Assembly: GCA_029866205.1 (NCBI GenBank)
Contig: JARWZT010000008.1
Location: 248,001 to 312,000 of the forward strand
Source: Rhodoferax sp.
Lineage (GTDB): Bacteria; Pseudomonadota; Gammaproteobacteria; Burkholderiales; Burkholderiaceae_C
Direction of reading: 5' to 3'
Length of the DNA: 64,000 bases
Part shown: positions 19,399 through 28,503 of the stretch, one piece after another
How the letters are laid out: each line of letters begins with the position of its first letter
How positions within the stretch are numbered: the first letter of the stretch is position 1
Translations under genes and position numbers: made by a program
Notes under the pieces: generated by a model
Seen by the model: only the letters and a program-made list of their open reading frames with translations
Databases searched by the model: none
What the model was told of the DNA's origin: nothing

Positions 19399-20822
19399 AA
19401 CACGCAATTCAACACATCCATTTCGTGGGCGTCGGCGGCTCGGGCATGTCTGGCATTGCGGAGATCTTGCACAACCTGGGCTACACCATTTCGGGCTCAG
19501 ATTTGGCCGACAGCGCCACCCTGCGCCGCCTGGCCTCGCTGGGCATCCAGACGCACGTAGGCCATGACGCGGCGCACGTGGCGCGGGCCGACGCAGTGGT
19601 CACGTCCACCGCCGTGCAAGCCAGCAACCCTGAAGTGCTGCGCGCCCGCGAACTGCACATTCCCGTGGTGCCGCGCGCCCTGATGCTTGCCGAACTCATG
19701 CGCCTCAAGCAGGGCATTGCCATTGCCGGGACCCACGGCAAGACCACCACCACCAGCCTGGTCGCCAGTGTGCTGGCGCAGGCCGGGCTGGACCCGACCT
19801 TTGTGATTGGCGGACGCCTGAACAGCGCCGGCGCCAACGCCCGGCTGGGCAGCGGCAACCACATCGTGGTCGAGGCCGATGAGTCTGACGCGTCCTTTTT
19901 GAACCTGCTACCGGTGATGGCGGTGGTCACCAACATCGACGCCGACCACATGGAAACTTATGGGCACGACTTTGGCCGCTTGCAGCAGGCCTTTGTTGAC
20001 TTTTTGCACCGTATGCCGTTTTACGGCACCGCCATCTTGTGCACTGACGATCCGGCCGTGCGCGCCATCGTGGACCAGGTGACCTGCCCGATTACCAGCT
20101 ACGGCTTTGACGAAGGCGCGCAGGTGCGCGCCATCAACGTGCACGCCGTGGACGGCCAGATGCATTTCACCGTGCAACGGCGCAACGGCGTGACACTGCC
20201 TGACATGGAAGTCGTGCTGAACCTGCCCGGCCGCCACAACGTGCTCAACGCCTTGTCGGCGATTGCCGTGGCGGTGGAACTCAATATTGACGATTCCGCG
20301 GTGCAGACCGCATTGGCCGAATTCAAGGGCGTGGGACGGCGCTTTCAGCGCTACGGCGACCATGCGCTGGCCCAGGGCGGCGTGCTCACCGTGGTGGACG
20401 ACTACGGCCACCATCCGGTGGAGATGGCAGCGACGCTGGCGGCCGCGCGCGGGGCTTTTCCGGGGCGGCGCTTGGTGCTGGCGTTTCAGCCGCACCGCTA
20501 CACCCGCACGCGAGACTGTTTTGAAGACTTCGTCAAGGTCATGGGACAGGCCGACGCGGTGTTGCTGGCCGAGGTCTATGCCGCAGGCGAGGCACCCGTG
20601 GTCGCGGCGGACGGCCGCGCCCTGGCCCGCGCCCTGCGAGTGGCGGGCAAGCTTGAGCCGGTGTTTGTGGACGACATCCATGCCATGGCCGCCACCGCCG
20701 TGGCCAATGCCCAGAGCGGCGACGTGCTGTTGTGTATGGGCGCAGGCTCAATCAGCGCGGTGCCCGCCCAGGTGGTGGAGCTGCTGCACGCGCGTACCGA
20801 AAACGCCGGAGGCCAGGCATGA
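19395..20822 (+). CDS. murC: UDP-N-acetylmuramate:L-alanine ligase MurC
   Basis: 475 residues from ATG 19395. N-terminal G-V-G-G-S-G-M-S-G (about 12-20), ATP loop G-T-H-G-K-T-T-T, and D-D-Y-G-H-H-P in the C-terminal domain. This commits UDP-MurNAc to peptide stem synthesis. Its paralogue Mpl, used in recycling, is encoded at 35777-37171. 4-bp overlaps on both sides. Confidence 0.98.
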   Translation: MKHAIQHIHFVGVGGSGMSGIAEILHNLGYTISGSDLADSATLRRLASLGIQTHVGHDAAHVARADAVVTSTAVQASNPEVLRARELHIPVVPRALMLAELMRLKQGIAIAGTHGKTTTTSLVASVLAQAGLDPTFVIGGRLNSAGANARLGSGNHIVVEADESDASFLNLLPVMAVVTNIDADHMETYGHDFGRLQQAFVDFLHRMPFYGTAILCTDDPAVRAIVDQVTCPITSYGFDEGAQVRAINVHAVDGQMHFTVQRRNGVTLPDMEVVLNLPGRHNVLNALSAIAVAVELNIDDSAVQTALAEFKGVGRRFQRYGDHALAQGGVLTVVDDYGHHPVEMAATLAAARGAFPGRRLVLAFQPHRYTRTRDCFEDFVKVMGQADAVLLAEVYAAGEAPVVAADGRALARALRVAGKLEPVFVDDIHAMAATAVANAQSGDVLLCMGAGSISAVPAQVVELLHARTENAGGQA

Positions 20823-21790
20823 ACGCGCAATCTTTTGGAAAAGTAGCCGTACTCATGGGCGGCATGTCGGCTGAGCGCGAGATCTCGCTGCTCTCGGGGA
20901 CTGGCGTGCTGCAGGCCTTGCGCTCCAAAGGCGTCGATGCCCATAGCTTTGATCCGTCCGAGCGCGAACTCTCGGCCCTGAAGACCGAGGGCTTTAACCG
21001 CTGTTTTATCGCCCTGCACGGTCGTTTTGGCGAAGACGGCACCCTCCAGGGCGCGCTTGAACTGCTGGGAATTCCTTACACCGGTTCGGGCGTCATGGCC
21101 TCGAGCATGGCCATGGACAAGGTCATGACCAAGCGGCTGTGGGCGGCCGATGGCTTGCCCACGCCGCGCTACTGCACCCTCGGCCCGGCGCAACACGACG
21201 ATGGCCACCTGCAGCAGGTGATTGCAAACCTGGGTTTGCCGCTCATCGTCAAGCCGCCGCATGAGGGCTCGTCCATCGGCATCACCAAAGTCACCGAAGC
21301 CGGGCAGCTGGCAAGCGCGGTGGCCTTGGGGGCGCAATACGAACCGGAGCTCCTGTGTGAAGAATTCATTGTGGGCGAAGAAGTCACCTGCCCGGTGATT
21401 GGCAGTGGCGCCAGCGCCAAGACCCTGCCCGTCGTGCGCATCCAGGCGCCTGATGGCGCGTACGACTACCAGAACAAGTATTTCACCGACGCCGTGTCCT
21501 ACCTCTGCCCGAGCGGCCTGCCCGCCACCGAGGAGGCCGAAATTGCGCGCATCGTGCTGGCAGCCTACCGCTCACTGGGTTGCCGCGGCTGGGGCCGGGC
21601 CGATGTGATGATCCGCGCCAGTGACCGCAAGCCATTTTTGCTGGAAATGAACACCTCGCCGGGCATGACCGGCCACTCGTTGGTGCCCATGTCGGCGCGT
21701 GCCGCAGGAACCAGCTACGAGGACCTGTGCTTGCAAATTCTGGCGCTGGCCGCACTCGATAACCCTCCCCGCGCGCGGAGCACGCCATGA
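20819..21790 (+). CDS. ddlB: D-alanine:D-alanine ligase (DdlB type)
   Basis: 323 residues, an ATP-grasp enzyme. N-terminal [14 protein letters not shown], the [10 protein letters not shown] loop, and the C-terminal M-N-T-S-P-G-M-T signature. The E-N-xx-P-type catalytic region includes L-P-V-V-R-I-Q. Makes D-Ala-D-Ala for MurF. Location in dcw supports the B-type name. 4-bp overlaps with murC and ftsQ. Confidence 0.97.
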   Translation: MNAQSFGKVAVLMGGMSAEREISLLSGTGVLQALRSKGVDAHSFDPSERELSALKTEGFNRCFIALHGRFGEDGTLQGALELLGIPYTGSGVMASSMAMDKVMTKRLWAADGLPTPRYCTLGPAQHDDGHLQQVIANLGLPLIVKPPHEGSSIGITKVTEAGQLASAVALGAQYEPELLCEEFIVGEEVTCPVIGSGASAKTLPVVRIQAPDGAYDYQNKYFTDAVSYLCPSGLPATEEAEIARIVLAAYRSLGCRGWGRADVMIRASDRKPFLLEMNTSPGMTGHSLVPMSARAAGTSYEDLCLQILALAALDNPPRARSTP

Positions 21791-22572
21791 ACCGCGACCA
21801 GGCTCAGGCCCTCGACGTGCGTTTGCTGAACGCTGGTGCCGCACTGCTTTTTGCGGTGTTTTTGGGCGCTACCGCTCTGACCCTGGTGCGCTGGGCGTCC
21901 AACAGCACCATGTTCAACCTCCAGGGAATCACAGTGCAGGGCGATGTGGCGCACGCCAACGTTCCCACCGTGCGCGCGCATGTGGTTTCACGCGTCACAG
22001 GTTCGTTTTTCAGCCTCGATCTGGCGCGCACCCGAAGCGTGTTTGAAACCATGCCCTGGGTTCGCCACGCCGTGGTACATCGCGACTTTCCCAACCACTT
22101 GCGGGTGCAATTGCAAGAACACCAGGTCGCCGCTTACTGGGGTGAGGCCAGCGAACCGCGCCTGCTCAACACCTTCGGCGAAGTCTTTGACGCCAATGTG
22201 GGCGAAGTCGAGATTGAGGACCTGCCGCGCCTGAACGGCCCGCAAGGCCAAGGCCTTGCCGTGCTGGCCGCCTATCGGGCGCTGGCACCCCAGTTCTCGG
22301 CCTTGGACCTGACCATTGAGAGCCTGGAACTCACCCACCAAGGCAGCTGGCGCGTCGGACTGAGCGGCGGCGCGGTGGTCGAGGCCGGCCGTGGTGATCT
22401 GGACGAGGTTCAGGCGCGCACCCGCAGTTTTCTGAAAACACTGACACGCGTGCTGGCGCGCTATCAGCGCACTGCCGGCGCGCTGGAATCTGCCGATTTG
22501 CGCCACGAAAACGGATACGCGATCCGGCTGCGCGGCATCACAACGCTTGCCGCTGTGGCACCCACCCATTGA
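21787..22572 (+). CDS. ftsQ: cell division protein FtsQ
   Basis: 261 residues. A short cytoplasmic tail, one transmembrane helix (about 18-37), a POTRA domain (about 42-112, beginning [12 protein letters not shown]) and the FtsQ beta domain (about 115-225). Anchors FtsL/FtsB and relays to the septal synthase. Last member of the ATGA-overlap chain; 25 bp to ftsA. Confidence 0.95.
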   Translation: MNRDQAQALDVRLLNAGAALLFAVFLGATALTLVRWASNSTMFNLQGITVQGDVAHANVPTVRAHVVSRVTGSFFSLDLARTRSVFETMPWVRHAVVHRDFPNHLRVQLQEHQVAAYWGEASEPRLLNTFGEVFDANVGEVEIEDLPRLNGPQGQGLAVLAAYRALAPQFSALDLTIESLELTHQGSWRVGLSGGAVVEAGRGDLDEVQARTRSFLKTLTRVLARYQRTAGALESADLRHENGYAIRLRGITTLAAVAPTH

Positions 22573-22597
22573 AGATTAACGAAGCAGGTACGCAACT

Positions 22598-23827
22598 ATG
22601 GCCCGAGAATACAAAGACTTAGTCGTCGGACTGGACATTGGCACTGCCAAGGTGATGGTCGTCGTCGCAGAAGTGCTGCCTGGCGGCACCCTGCGCCTTG
22701 CCGGATTTGGCTCGGCACCCAGCAATGGGCTCAAACGCGGCGTGGTCGTCAACATTGACGCCACGGTGCACAGCATCCAGCAGGCGCTCAAAGAAGCCGA
22801 GCTGATGGCCGACTGCAAAATCACCCGCGTCTACACCGGCATTACCGGCAGCCACATCCGCGGCATCAACTCCAGCGGCATGGTGGCCATCAAGGACCGC
22901 GAAGTCACCCAAGCCGACGTGACCCGGGTGGTGGAGACCGCCAAGGCCATTCACATCTCCAGCGACCAGCGCCTGCTGCTGGTGGAGCCCCAGGAGTTCA
23001 TCATCGACGGGCAAGATGTGAAAGAACCCATTGGCATGAGCGGCATGCGCCTGGAAGCCAAGGTGCACATCGTGACAGGTGCGCAAAGTGCGGCCGAGAA
23101 CATCATCAAGTGCGTGCGCCGCTGTGGCCTGGAAGTCGAGCAGCTCATGCTCAACCCATTGGCGTCCAGCCTGTCGGTGCTGACCGAAGACGAACGCGAA
23201 CTCGGTGTGGCGCTGGTGGACATTGGCGCGGGCACGACCGACATTGCCATCTTCACCAACGGCGCCATCCGCCACACCGCCGTGATCCCGATTGCAGGCG
23301 ACCTGATCACCAGCGACATTGCCATGGCACTGCGCACCCCAACCAAGGACGCCGAAGAAATCAAGGTCGAAAGCGGCCACGCCAAACAGGTGCTGGTCGA
23401 CCCCGACGTGCAGGTGGAAGTGCCCGGCCTAGGCGACCGCAGCCCGCGCATGCTCAGCCGCCAGGCACTGGCCGGGGTCATCGAGCCACGCATCGAAGAA
23501 ATCTTTACGCTGGTCAACCAGGTCATGCGCGAATCGGGCTTTGAAGAAGTGCTCTCCAGCGGCATCGTGCTGACCGGCGGCAGCTGCGTCATGCCGGGCA
23601 TGGTCGAACTGGGCGAAGACATCTTCCTCAAACCGGTGCGTCGCGGCATTCCGCTGTACTCCAACGCGTTGGCCGACATGGTGGCGCAACCCCGCGCGGC
23701 GGTGGTGATGGGCTTCCTGGAAGAAGCCCGCATTGGCCGCATGCGGGGCATCAAAGTGGCACAGAAAAGTGGCTCCGTAAAGAGTGCTTTTGGCCAGATC
23801 CGCGACTTCTTTGCCGGAAACTTCTAA
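22598..23827 (+). CDS. ftsA: cell division protein FtsA
   Basis: 409 residues. Actin-like ATPase fold with L-D-I-G-T-A-K (phosphate 1), L-V-D-I-G-A-G-T-T-D (phosphate 2) and L-T-G-G-S. The C-terminal amphipathic helix ending F-G-Q-I-R-D-F-F-A-G-N-F is the membrane-targeting sequence. Tethers FtsZ filaments to the inner membrane. A 152-bp gap follows before ftsZ. Confidence 0.98.
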   Translation: MAREYKDLVVGLDIGTAKVMVVVAEVLPGGTLRLAGFGSAPSNGLKRGVVVNIDATVHSIQQALKEAELMADCKITRVYTGITGSHIRGINSSGMVAIKDREVTQADVTRVVETAKAIHISSDQRLLLVEPQEFIIDGQDVKEPIGMSGMRLEAKVHIVTGAQSAAENIIKCVRRCGLEVEQLMLNPLASSLSVLTEDERELGVALVDIGAGTTDIAIFTNGAIRHTAVIPIAGDLITSDIAMALRTPTKDAEEIKVESGHAKQVLVDPDVQVEVPGLGDRSPRMLSRQALAGVIEPRIEEIFTLVNQVMRESGFEEVLSSGIVLTGGSCVMPGMVELGEDIFLKPVRRGIPLYSNALADMVAQPRAAVVMGFLEEARIGRMRGIKVAQKSGSVKSAFGQIRDFFAGNF

Positions 23828-23979
23828 ATGCATCAAATTACTCACTTTGAAGCGCGAAATTCATGCTCCGAGAGGGCACAATTCCGGTGGCGCGCGCGTG
23901 CCGGGCCGCCAAGGCGAAGTTCCACTTTTCTGTTACCCCTTTTTATTTTTTCCGTTTGCAAAACCACTAGGAGCTCCGC

Positions 23980-25269
23980 ATGTCCATCGAACTAATTGAA
24001 GACGAAACTTTCAACCAAGGCACCCTGATCAAGGTGATTGGCGTTGGCGGCGGCGGCGGCAACGCGGTCGAGTACATGATCCAGTCTTCGGTTACCGGCG
24101 TCGAGTTCATTTGTGCCAATACCGATGCGCAAGCCCTGAACCGCAGCAGCGCGCACCGCCGCATCCAGCTCGGCGAAAGCGGACTGGGCGCCGGCAGCCG
24201 TCCCGACAAAGGCCGCATGTCCGCCGAGCAGGCCGAAGCCGACATCCGCATCGCCATTGAAGGCGCCAACATGCTCTTCATCACCGCCGGCATGGGCGGA
24301 GGCACCGGCACCGGAGCCGCTCCCATCATCGCCAAGGTGGCCAAAGAAATGGGCATCCTGACCGTGGGTGTGGTGACCAAGCCGTTTGAGTTTGAAGGCG
24401 GCCCCCGCATGAAAAACGCCGACATCGGACTGGCCGAACTGGAAGCCAATGTCGACTCCCTGATCGTGGTGCTGAACGAAAAATTGCTCGAAGTTCTGGG
24501 AGACGACATCAGCCAGGACGAAGCCTTTGCCTACGCCAACGACGTGCTGAAAAACGCCGTGGGCGGCATTGCCGAAATCATCAACGTTCCCGGCCACGTG
24601 AACGTCGACTTTGAAGACGTGCGCACCGTCATGAGCGAACCCGGCAAAGCCATGATGGGTACCGCCTTGGCCAAAGGTCCAGACCGCGCCCGCATCGCCG
24701 CCGAACAGGCCGTGGCCTGCCCGTTGCTCGAAGGCATTGACCTCTCAGGCGCCAAGGGCGTGCTGGTGCTGATCACCGCCGCCAAAGGCTCGCTCAAACT
24801 GAGCGAATCCAAGCTGGCCATGAACACCATCCGCGCCTATGCATCGTCCGAAGCCCATGTGATTTACGGTACCGCCTACGACGACAATCTGGGTGACCAG
24901 GTGCGCGTGACCGTGGTGGCCACCGGTTTGGGCCGCCAAGGTACGCACCGCCGCACCGCGCCTCCGCTGCAGGTGTTGCGCACTGGCACCGACAACGTGC
25001 CCTTCAACGTGCCCACACTGAACACCCCGTTGGGCGCTTCCAGCGGCCAGCGCGGCGGCAGCACAGGCCCGATGGCGACCCTGGGCGGCATGGGGTCGGG
25101 CGGCGGCATGGGCACAGGCGCTGCGCCACAGGCCGACTACGCGGGTATGACCACGCCTGCCGTGTGGCGCGGAACCCGTACCTCGGCAGCGCAAAAAGTG
25201 GACGCATTGTCCAGCGGCGGCATGGACGACTACGAAATCCCGGCTTTCTTGCGCAAGCAGGCCGACTGA
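23980..25269 (+). CDS. ftsZ: tubulin-like division GTPase FtsZ
   Basis: 429 residues. Tubulin signature G-G-G-T-G-T-G (106-112), N-terminal G-V-G-G-G-G-G-N, and a Gly/Thr/Met-rich linker (about 325-415) before the conserved C-terminal peptide D-Y-E-I-P-A-F-L-R-K-Q, the FtsA/ZipA docking motif. A good ribosome site (AGGAG) precedes the ATG. The 152-bp upstream gap could hold an additional ftsZ promoter, but I found no strong -35/-10 pair. A perfect hairpin terminator lies 68 bp downstream. Confidence 0.99.
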   Translation: MSIELIEDETFNQGTLIKVIGVGGGGGNAVEYMIQSSVTGVEFICANTDAQALNRSSAHRRIQLGESGLGAGSRPDKGRMSAEQAEADIRIAIEGANMLFITAGMGGGTGTGAAPIIAKVAKEMGILTVGVVTKPFEFEGGPRMKNADIGLAELEANVDSLIVVLNEKLLEVLGDDISQDEAFAYANDVLKNAVGGIAEIINVPGHVNVDFEDVRTVMSEPGKAMMGTALAKGPDRARIAAEQAVACPLLEGIDLSGAKGVLVLITAAKGSLKLSESKLAMNTIRAYASSEAHVIYGTAYDDNLGDQVRVTVVATGLGRQGTHRRTAPPLQVLRTGTDNVPFNVPTLNTPLGASSGQRGGSTGPMATLGGMGSGGGMGTGAAPQADYAGMTTPAVWRGTRTSAAQKVDALSSGGMDDYEIPAFLRKQAD

Positions 25270-25336
25270 GATTTGTGCCCCCACGCTTGTCACTGTGTGT
25301 ATTGCGCTGCCGCCTGAAGGGGTAGCCAATTAGTTT

Positions 25337-25371
25337 GTAGCACTGGCCCCTCTGGGGCCAGTGCTACTTTT
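25337..25371 (+). terminator. intrinsic terminator after ftsZ, abutting lpxC
   Basis: Perfect 14-bp stem: GTAGCACTGGCCCC (25337-25350), loop TCT, GGGGCCAGTGCTAC (25354-25367), then TTTT (25368-25371). It should end dcw transcription. It ends only 11 bp before the lpxC start codon, which constrains how lpxC is expressed. Confidence 0.88.
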
Positions 25372-25376
25372 ACAAT
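25371..25376 (+). promoter_or_regulatory. candidate -10 box for a leaderless lpxC transcript
   Basis: TACAAT (one mismatch to TATAAT) ends 6 bp before GTG 25383, so initiation would fall on or next to the start codon. No matching -35 is obvious (25348-25353 is CCCTCT), and the position overlaps the terminator T-run. Presented as a hypothesis because the gap between terminator and GTG contains no Shine-Dalgarno sequence. Confidence 0.35.
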
Positions 25377-25382
25377 CGCCCG

Positions 25383-26306
25383 GTGATCCAACAACGAACC
25401 CTCAAATCCATCACCCGGGCCGTCGGCGTCGGGCTGCACAGCGGCCAGCGGGTGGAGATTACCTTGCGGCCAGCGGCACCTAACACGGGGATCGTTTTTC
25501 GGCGTGTGGACCTGCCGCATCCGGTGGAGATTGCGGTGTCCACCGAGGCGGTCACGGACACGCGCTTGGCGTCCACGCTCTCGTCGGGTGGGGCCAAGGT
25601 ACACACCGTGGAACACCTGATGTCGGCTTGTGCCGGATTAGGGGTGGACAACCTGGTGGTCGATATCACAGCCGAAGAGGTGCCGATCTTGGACGGCTCG
25701 GCCGCTTCTTTCGTTTTTCTGCTGCAAAGCGCCGGCATCGAGCAGCAAAACGCGCCACGGCGCTTTATTCGCATCAAGGCGCCGATTTCGGTGCGCGAGG
25801 GCGTCCCCGGCAACGAAAAGTGGGCCAGTCTGGAGCCGTTTCACGGATTCAAGCTGACCTTTGAGATTGACTTCAACCACCCGGCGGTCGACTCCACGGG
25901 GCAGCGCGTTGAGTTTGATTTGAGCGTTGGCTCCTATGCCCAGGATATTGCCCGCGCCCGAACCTTCGGCTTTACCAAAGACGTGGAAATGATGCGCGCC
26001 AATGGCTTGGCGCTGGGGGGCGGACTGGACAATGCGATCGTCATGGACGACTACAAGGTGCTCAACGCCGACGGTCTGCGCTACGACGATGAATTTGTCA
26101 AACACAAGATCCTCGACGCCATGGGTGACCTGTACATCGTGGGCATGCCCCTGTTGGCTCACTACCGCGCCCACCGCTCAGGCCACGCGCTCAACAACCT
26201 GCTGCTGCGCCAGCTTCAGGCCCACCCTGAAGCCTGGGAGGTGGTGAGCTTTGAATCCGAGCGCGAGGCACCCCGCGGTTTTGCGCAGCTGGCGCCGCAG
26301 TGGTAG
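25383..26306 (+). CDS. lpxC: UDP-3-O-acyl-N-acetylglucosamine deacetylase LpxC
   Basis: 307 residues. GTG start fixed by the canonical N-terminus [10 protein letters not shown]. Zinc site: H-x-x-E-H in [10 protein letters not shown] (about 75-84), plus the downstream [10 protein letters not shown] segment supplying His and Asp; the G-L-H-S-G-Q motif is also present. Catalyses the committed step of lipid A synthesis in the cytoplasm. No Shine-Dalgarno sequence precedes the GTG, and a strong terminator ends 11 bp upstream, so it must have its own promoter or depend on read-through. Converges with ruvC (4 bp apart). Confidence 0.97.
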   Translation: MIQQRTLKSITRAVGVGLHSGQRVEITLRPAAPNTGIVFRRVDLPHPVEIAVSTEAVTDTRLASTLSSGGAKVHTVEHLMSACAGLGVDNLVVDITAEEVPILDGSAASFVFLLQSAGIEQQNAPRRFIRIKAPISVREGVPGNEKWASLEPFHGFKLTFEIDFNHPAVDSTGQRVEFDLSVGSYAQDIARARTFGFTKDVEMMRANGLALGGGLDNAIVMDDYKVLNADGLRYDDEFVKHKILDAMGDLYIVGMPLLAHYRAHRSGHALNNLLLRQLQAHPEAWEVVSFESEREAPRGFAQLAPQW

Positions 26307-26310
26307 CGCA

Positions 26311-26856
26311 CTAACGGCTGCGTCCTGCCTTGTAGCTGCCATCGCCCGTGCCCAGTCCATCGGCCTTGGCGATGCGGGCCATTGCGGCACCGGCATGGGC
26401 GTGGGTAATGGCCAGACCCAGTCCGTCGGCGGCGTCGGGCCCTGGCAAACCCGGTAAAGACAACAAGCGGCGCACCATCTCCTGGATCTGGGTTTTGTCG
26501 GCGCGGCCGTAGCCCACCACCGCTTGTTTCATTTGCAGGGCGGTGTACTCCGCCACGGTCAGGTTGGCATGTACCAGTGCGGTCAACAGTGCGCCGCGCG
26601 CCTGGCCGAGCAGCAAGGTGGATTGCGGGTTGACGTTGACAAACACGATTTCAATCGACGCGCAATCGGGTCGGTAGCGCTCTATGACCTCGCCCACGCC
26701 GTCAAAAAGCACTTTAAGGCGCGCCGGCAGCGCTTTGGTGTCCAGGTGGTGGGTGGTAATGGTGCCGCTGGCAACGTAGCGCAGCTCGGCGCCTTCTTGG
26801 TCAATCACGCCAAAACCGCTGGTACGCAAGCCGGGGTCGATACCCAAAATCCTCAT
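26311..26856 (-). CDS. ruvC: Holliday junction resolvase RuvC
   Basis: 181 residues. First catalytic Asp in I-L-G-I-D-P-G-L (D7), second acidic site in [11 protein letters not shown], and the C-terminal D-A-A-D-G-L-G-L-A motif. Resolves RuvAB-processed junctions. ruvA and ruvB are not adjacent here. It is the last gene of the minus-strand rnb-tonB-mtgA-ruvC run and overlaps mtgA by 4 bp. Confidence 0.97.
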   Translation of the reverse strand: MRILGIDPGLRTSGFGVIDQEGAELRYVASGTITTHHLDTKALPARLKVLFDGVGEVIERYRPDCASIEIVFVNVNPQSTLLLGQARGALLTALVHANLTVAEYTALQMKQAVVGYGRADKTQIQEMVRRLLSLPGLPGPDAADGLGLAITHAHAGAAMARIAKADGLGTGDGSYKAGRSR

Positions 26857-27611
26857 GGCGAGGCCCCGGGCAAGCGCGCGTCACCCATGCGCCCCACAAT
26901 GACCTGGGCCCGGGCGCTCAGGTACTCGGAGTTGGGCAGCTTCTCAAAATAGCGCGGTCGTGGCAGCATGACCACCAGGCGCGCCGCCTCGTAGGGGGTC
27001 AGTTGCGCCGCACTTTTTCGAAAGTAGTGCTGCGCTGCGGCCTCGGCACCAAACACGCCTTCGCCCCATTCCACGCTGTTGAGGTAAATTTCCAAAATTC
27101 GCTGCTTGCTCAGCAGCTGCTCCAGCAGCAAGGTCAGCACCAGCTCCTGGCCTTTGCGAAACAGGGTGCGTTCACCCGACAAAAACAGGTTTTTCGCCAG
27201 TTGCTGGGTGATGGTGGAGCCACCGACCACCTTGGGCGGGCGGGCGTTTTTCGCGTTGGCCGCGGCGTTTTGGGCAGCGCGCTGGGCCGCCCGGTCTTCG
27301 GCTTTTGCATTGCGGGCCCAGGCCTTTTCCAAGGCATCCCAGTTCAATCCATCGTGGCTGCTGAAGCTGTCGTCTTCAGAGGCGATGACCGCGCGCTTGA
27401 GGTGGACGCTGATCTGGTCATAGTCTCGCCACTGCTGCCGCCAGCGCAAGCTTCCTGTGGCCTGAACCCTTTGCCAGGCCTGTGAACGCTCGAAGGCGGT
27501 GGACTGGGGATCCAGCCACCGCATGCTGGCAATGCGCAACGCAAAGAACAGCTGCAGCCCCACCAAGGCGCAGACCAGCAGCACCAACCCACGCAACAAC
27601 AGCCGCTTCAT
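26853..27611 (-). CDS. mtgA: monofunctional peptidoglycan glycosyltransferase MtgA
   Basis: 252 residues, GT51 family. N-terminal transmembrane anchor (about 5-26), catalytic Glu in [12 protein letters not shown], then [14 protein letters not shown] and [12 protein letters not shown]. An Ala/Asn/Lys-rich insert (about 100-118) precedes the G-G-S-T motif. Polymerises glycan strands without transpeptidase activity. 4-bp overlaps with the tonB-like gene and ruvC. Confidence 0.96.
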   Translation of the reverse strand: MKRLLLRGLVLLVCALVGLQLFFALRIASMRWLDPQSTAFERSQAWQRVQATGSLRWRQQWRDYDQISVHLKRAVIASEDDSFSSHDGLNWDALEKAWARNAKAEDRAAQRAAQNAAANAKNARPPKVVGGSTITQQLAKNLFLSGERTLFRKGQELVLTLLLEQLLSKQRILEIYLNSVEWGEGVFGAEAAAQHYFRKSAAQLTPYEAARLVVMLPRPRYFEKLPNSEYLSARAQVIVGRMGDARLPGASP

Positions 27612-28486
27612 GGCGGCACCATGGCCTTGGTTTGCAGGGTGGCATCTTTAGTGAAGGTAAAGCGCGACACCACCACCAATTGGTCCACGGTTTTGCGCAT
27701 TTCCGGGGTGAACGGCCCAAAAGGTCCGGCCTTGCGGGCGATTTCCTGGGCCCGGCGGTCCAGATCGGCGTTTCCCGAGGCATGCGCCACTTCGGCCTCG
27801 AGCACCATACCCCGGTGGTCCACCGTAATCACCATGGTCAGGCTGCCGTACAGCTTTTTTCCACTTTTTTCCGGGAAATAGGTGGTGCCCCGCGACTCAA
27901 TGGCCTGGCGCATGGTGTCGTAGTACAGCGCATAACTGGCCTCGCGCACGGCGGGGCTCAGGTAGCGTTTGCGCGGACGGGCGTTTTCGGCATTGATGCG
28001 GTTTTCAATCTTGGCCAGCAGCTTGACCATTTCCCGGCGCTTTTTCTCTTGCTCGGCACGCTCTTCAGGCGAATTGCTGCTGCGCGCCTGCGCCTTGGCC
28101 AGGTCGTCGAGTTGCTGCTTGACGCGGTTCAACAACACGGTTTGCTGCTGCTGCAGGTTTTGACGAACGGCCGCAGACTCGGCTTCTGTCAGATCTCCCA
28201 CTTGCGACAGGGGTGTGTTCGCCGTCATGCTGCTGGCCATGCCTTGCGCCGCCTCGCCACCACCCGCCAAGGAGGCCTGGGCCACTGCCTGGGCCTCTTC
28301 AGGCGGTATTTCACTGCGTGCATTCACCAGCACCACCTCCAACGCCCGGTCCGCAAACATCCGGTCAAAGTCCTGCGGACTGACAAAACGCACCGTCAAA
28401 AGCGCCACGTGCAGCGCCAAAGACACCGCCAAGGCGCGCTGCAACAAGCTTGCACGCAGCCATCGCCGGGTAAGGATTTGCCGCAC
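27608..28486 (-). CDS. TonB-family C-terminal domain protein
   Basis: 292 residues. One N-terminal membrane helix (about 17-34) and a long charged helical/coiled region (about 100-175, Q-Q-L-D-D-L-A-K-A-Q-A-R-S). A C-terminal TonB-like domain (about 200-280) includes Y-G-S-L-T-M-V-I-T-V-D-H-R-G. There is no Pro-rich spacer typical of TonB and no exbB/exbD nearby, so a structural or TolA-like role is as likely as energy transduction. Lies 17 bp after the RNB gene and overlaps mtgA by 4 bp. From memory, aroE often sits between these two genes in relatives; here it is absent. Confidence 0.78.
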   Translation of the reverse strand: MRQILTRRWLRASLLQRALAVSLALHVALLTVRFVSPQDFDRMFADRALEVVLVNARSEIPPEEAQAVAQASLAGGGEAAQGMASSMTANTPLSQVGDLTEAESAAVRQNLQQQQTVLLNRVKQQLDDLAKAQARSSNSPEERAEQEKKRREMVKLLAKIENRINAENARPRKRYLSPAVREASYALYYDTMRQAIESRGTTYFPEKSGKKLYGSLTMVITVDHRGMVLEAEVAHASGNADLDRRAQEIARKAGPFGPFTPEMRKTVDQLVVVSRFTFTKDATLQTKAMVPP

Positions 28487-28503
28487 CGCCGCCGTCCCCA
28501 GGC

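Noticed and set aside
25337-25371. Hairpin before lpxC as a riboswitch
   Set aside because: A single perfect stem with a 3-nt loop and T-tail has no ligand-binding architecture; a terminator explains it.
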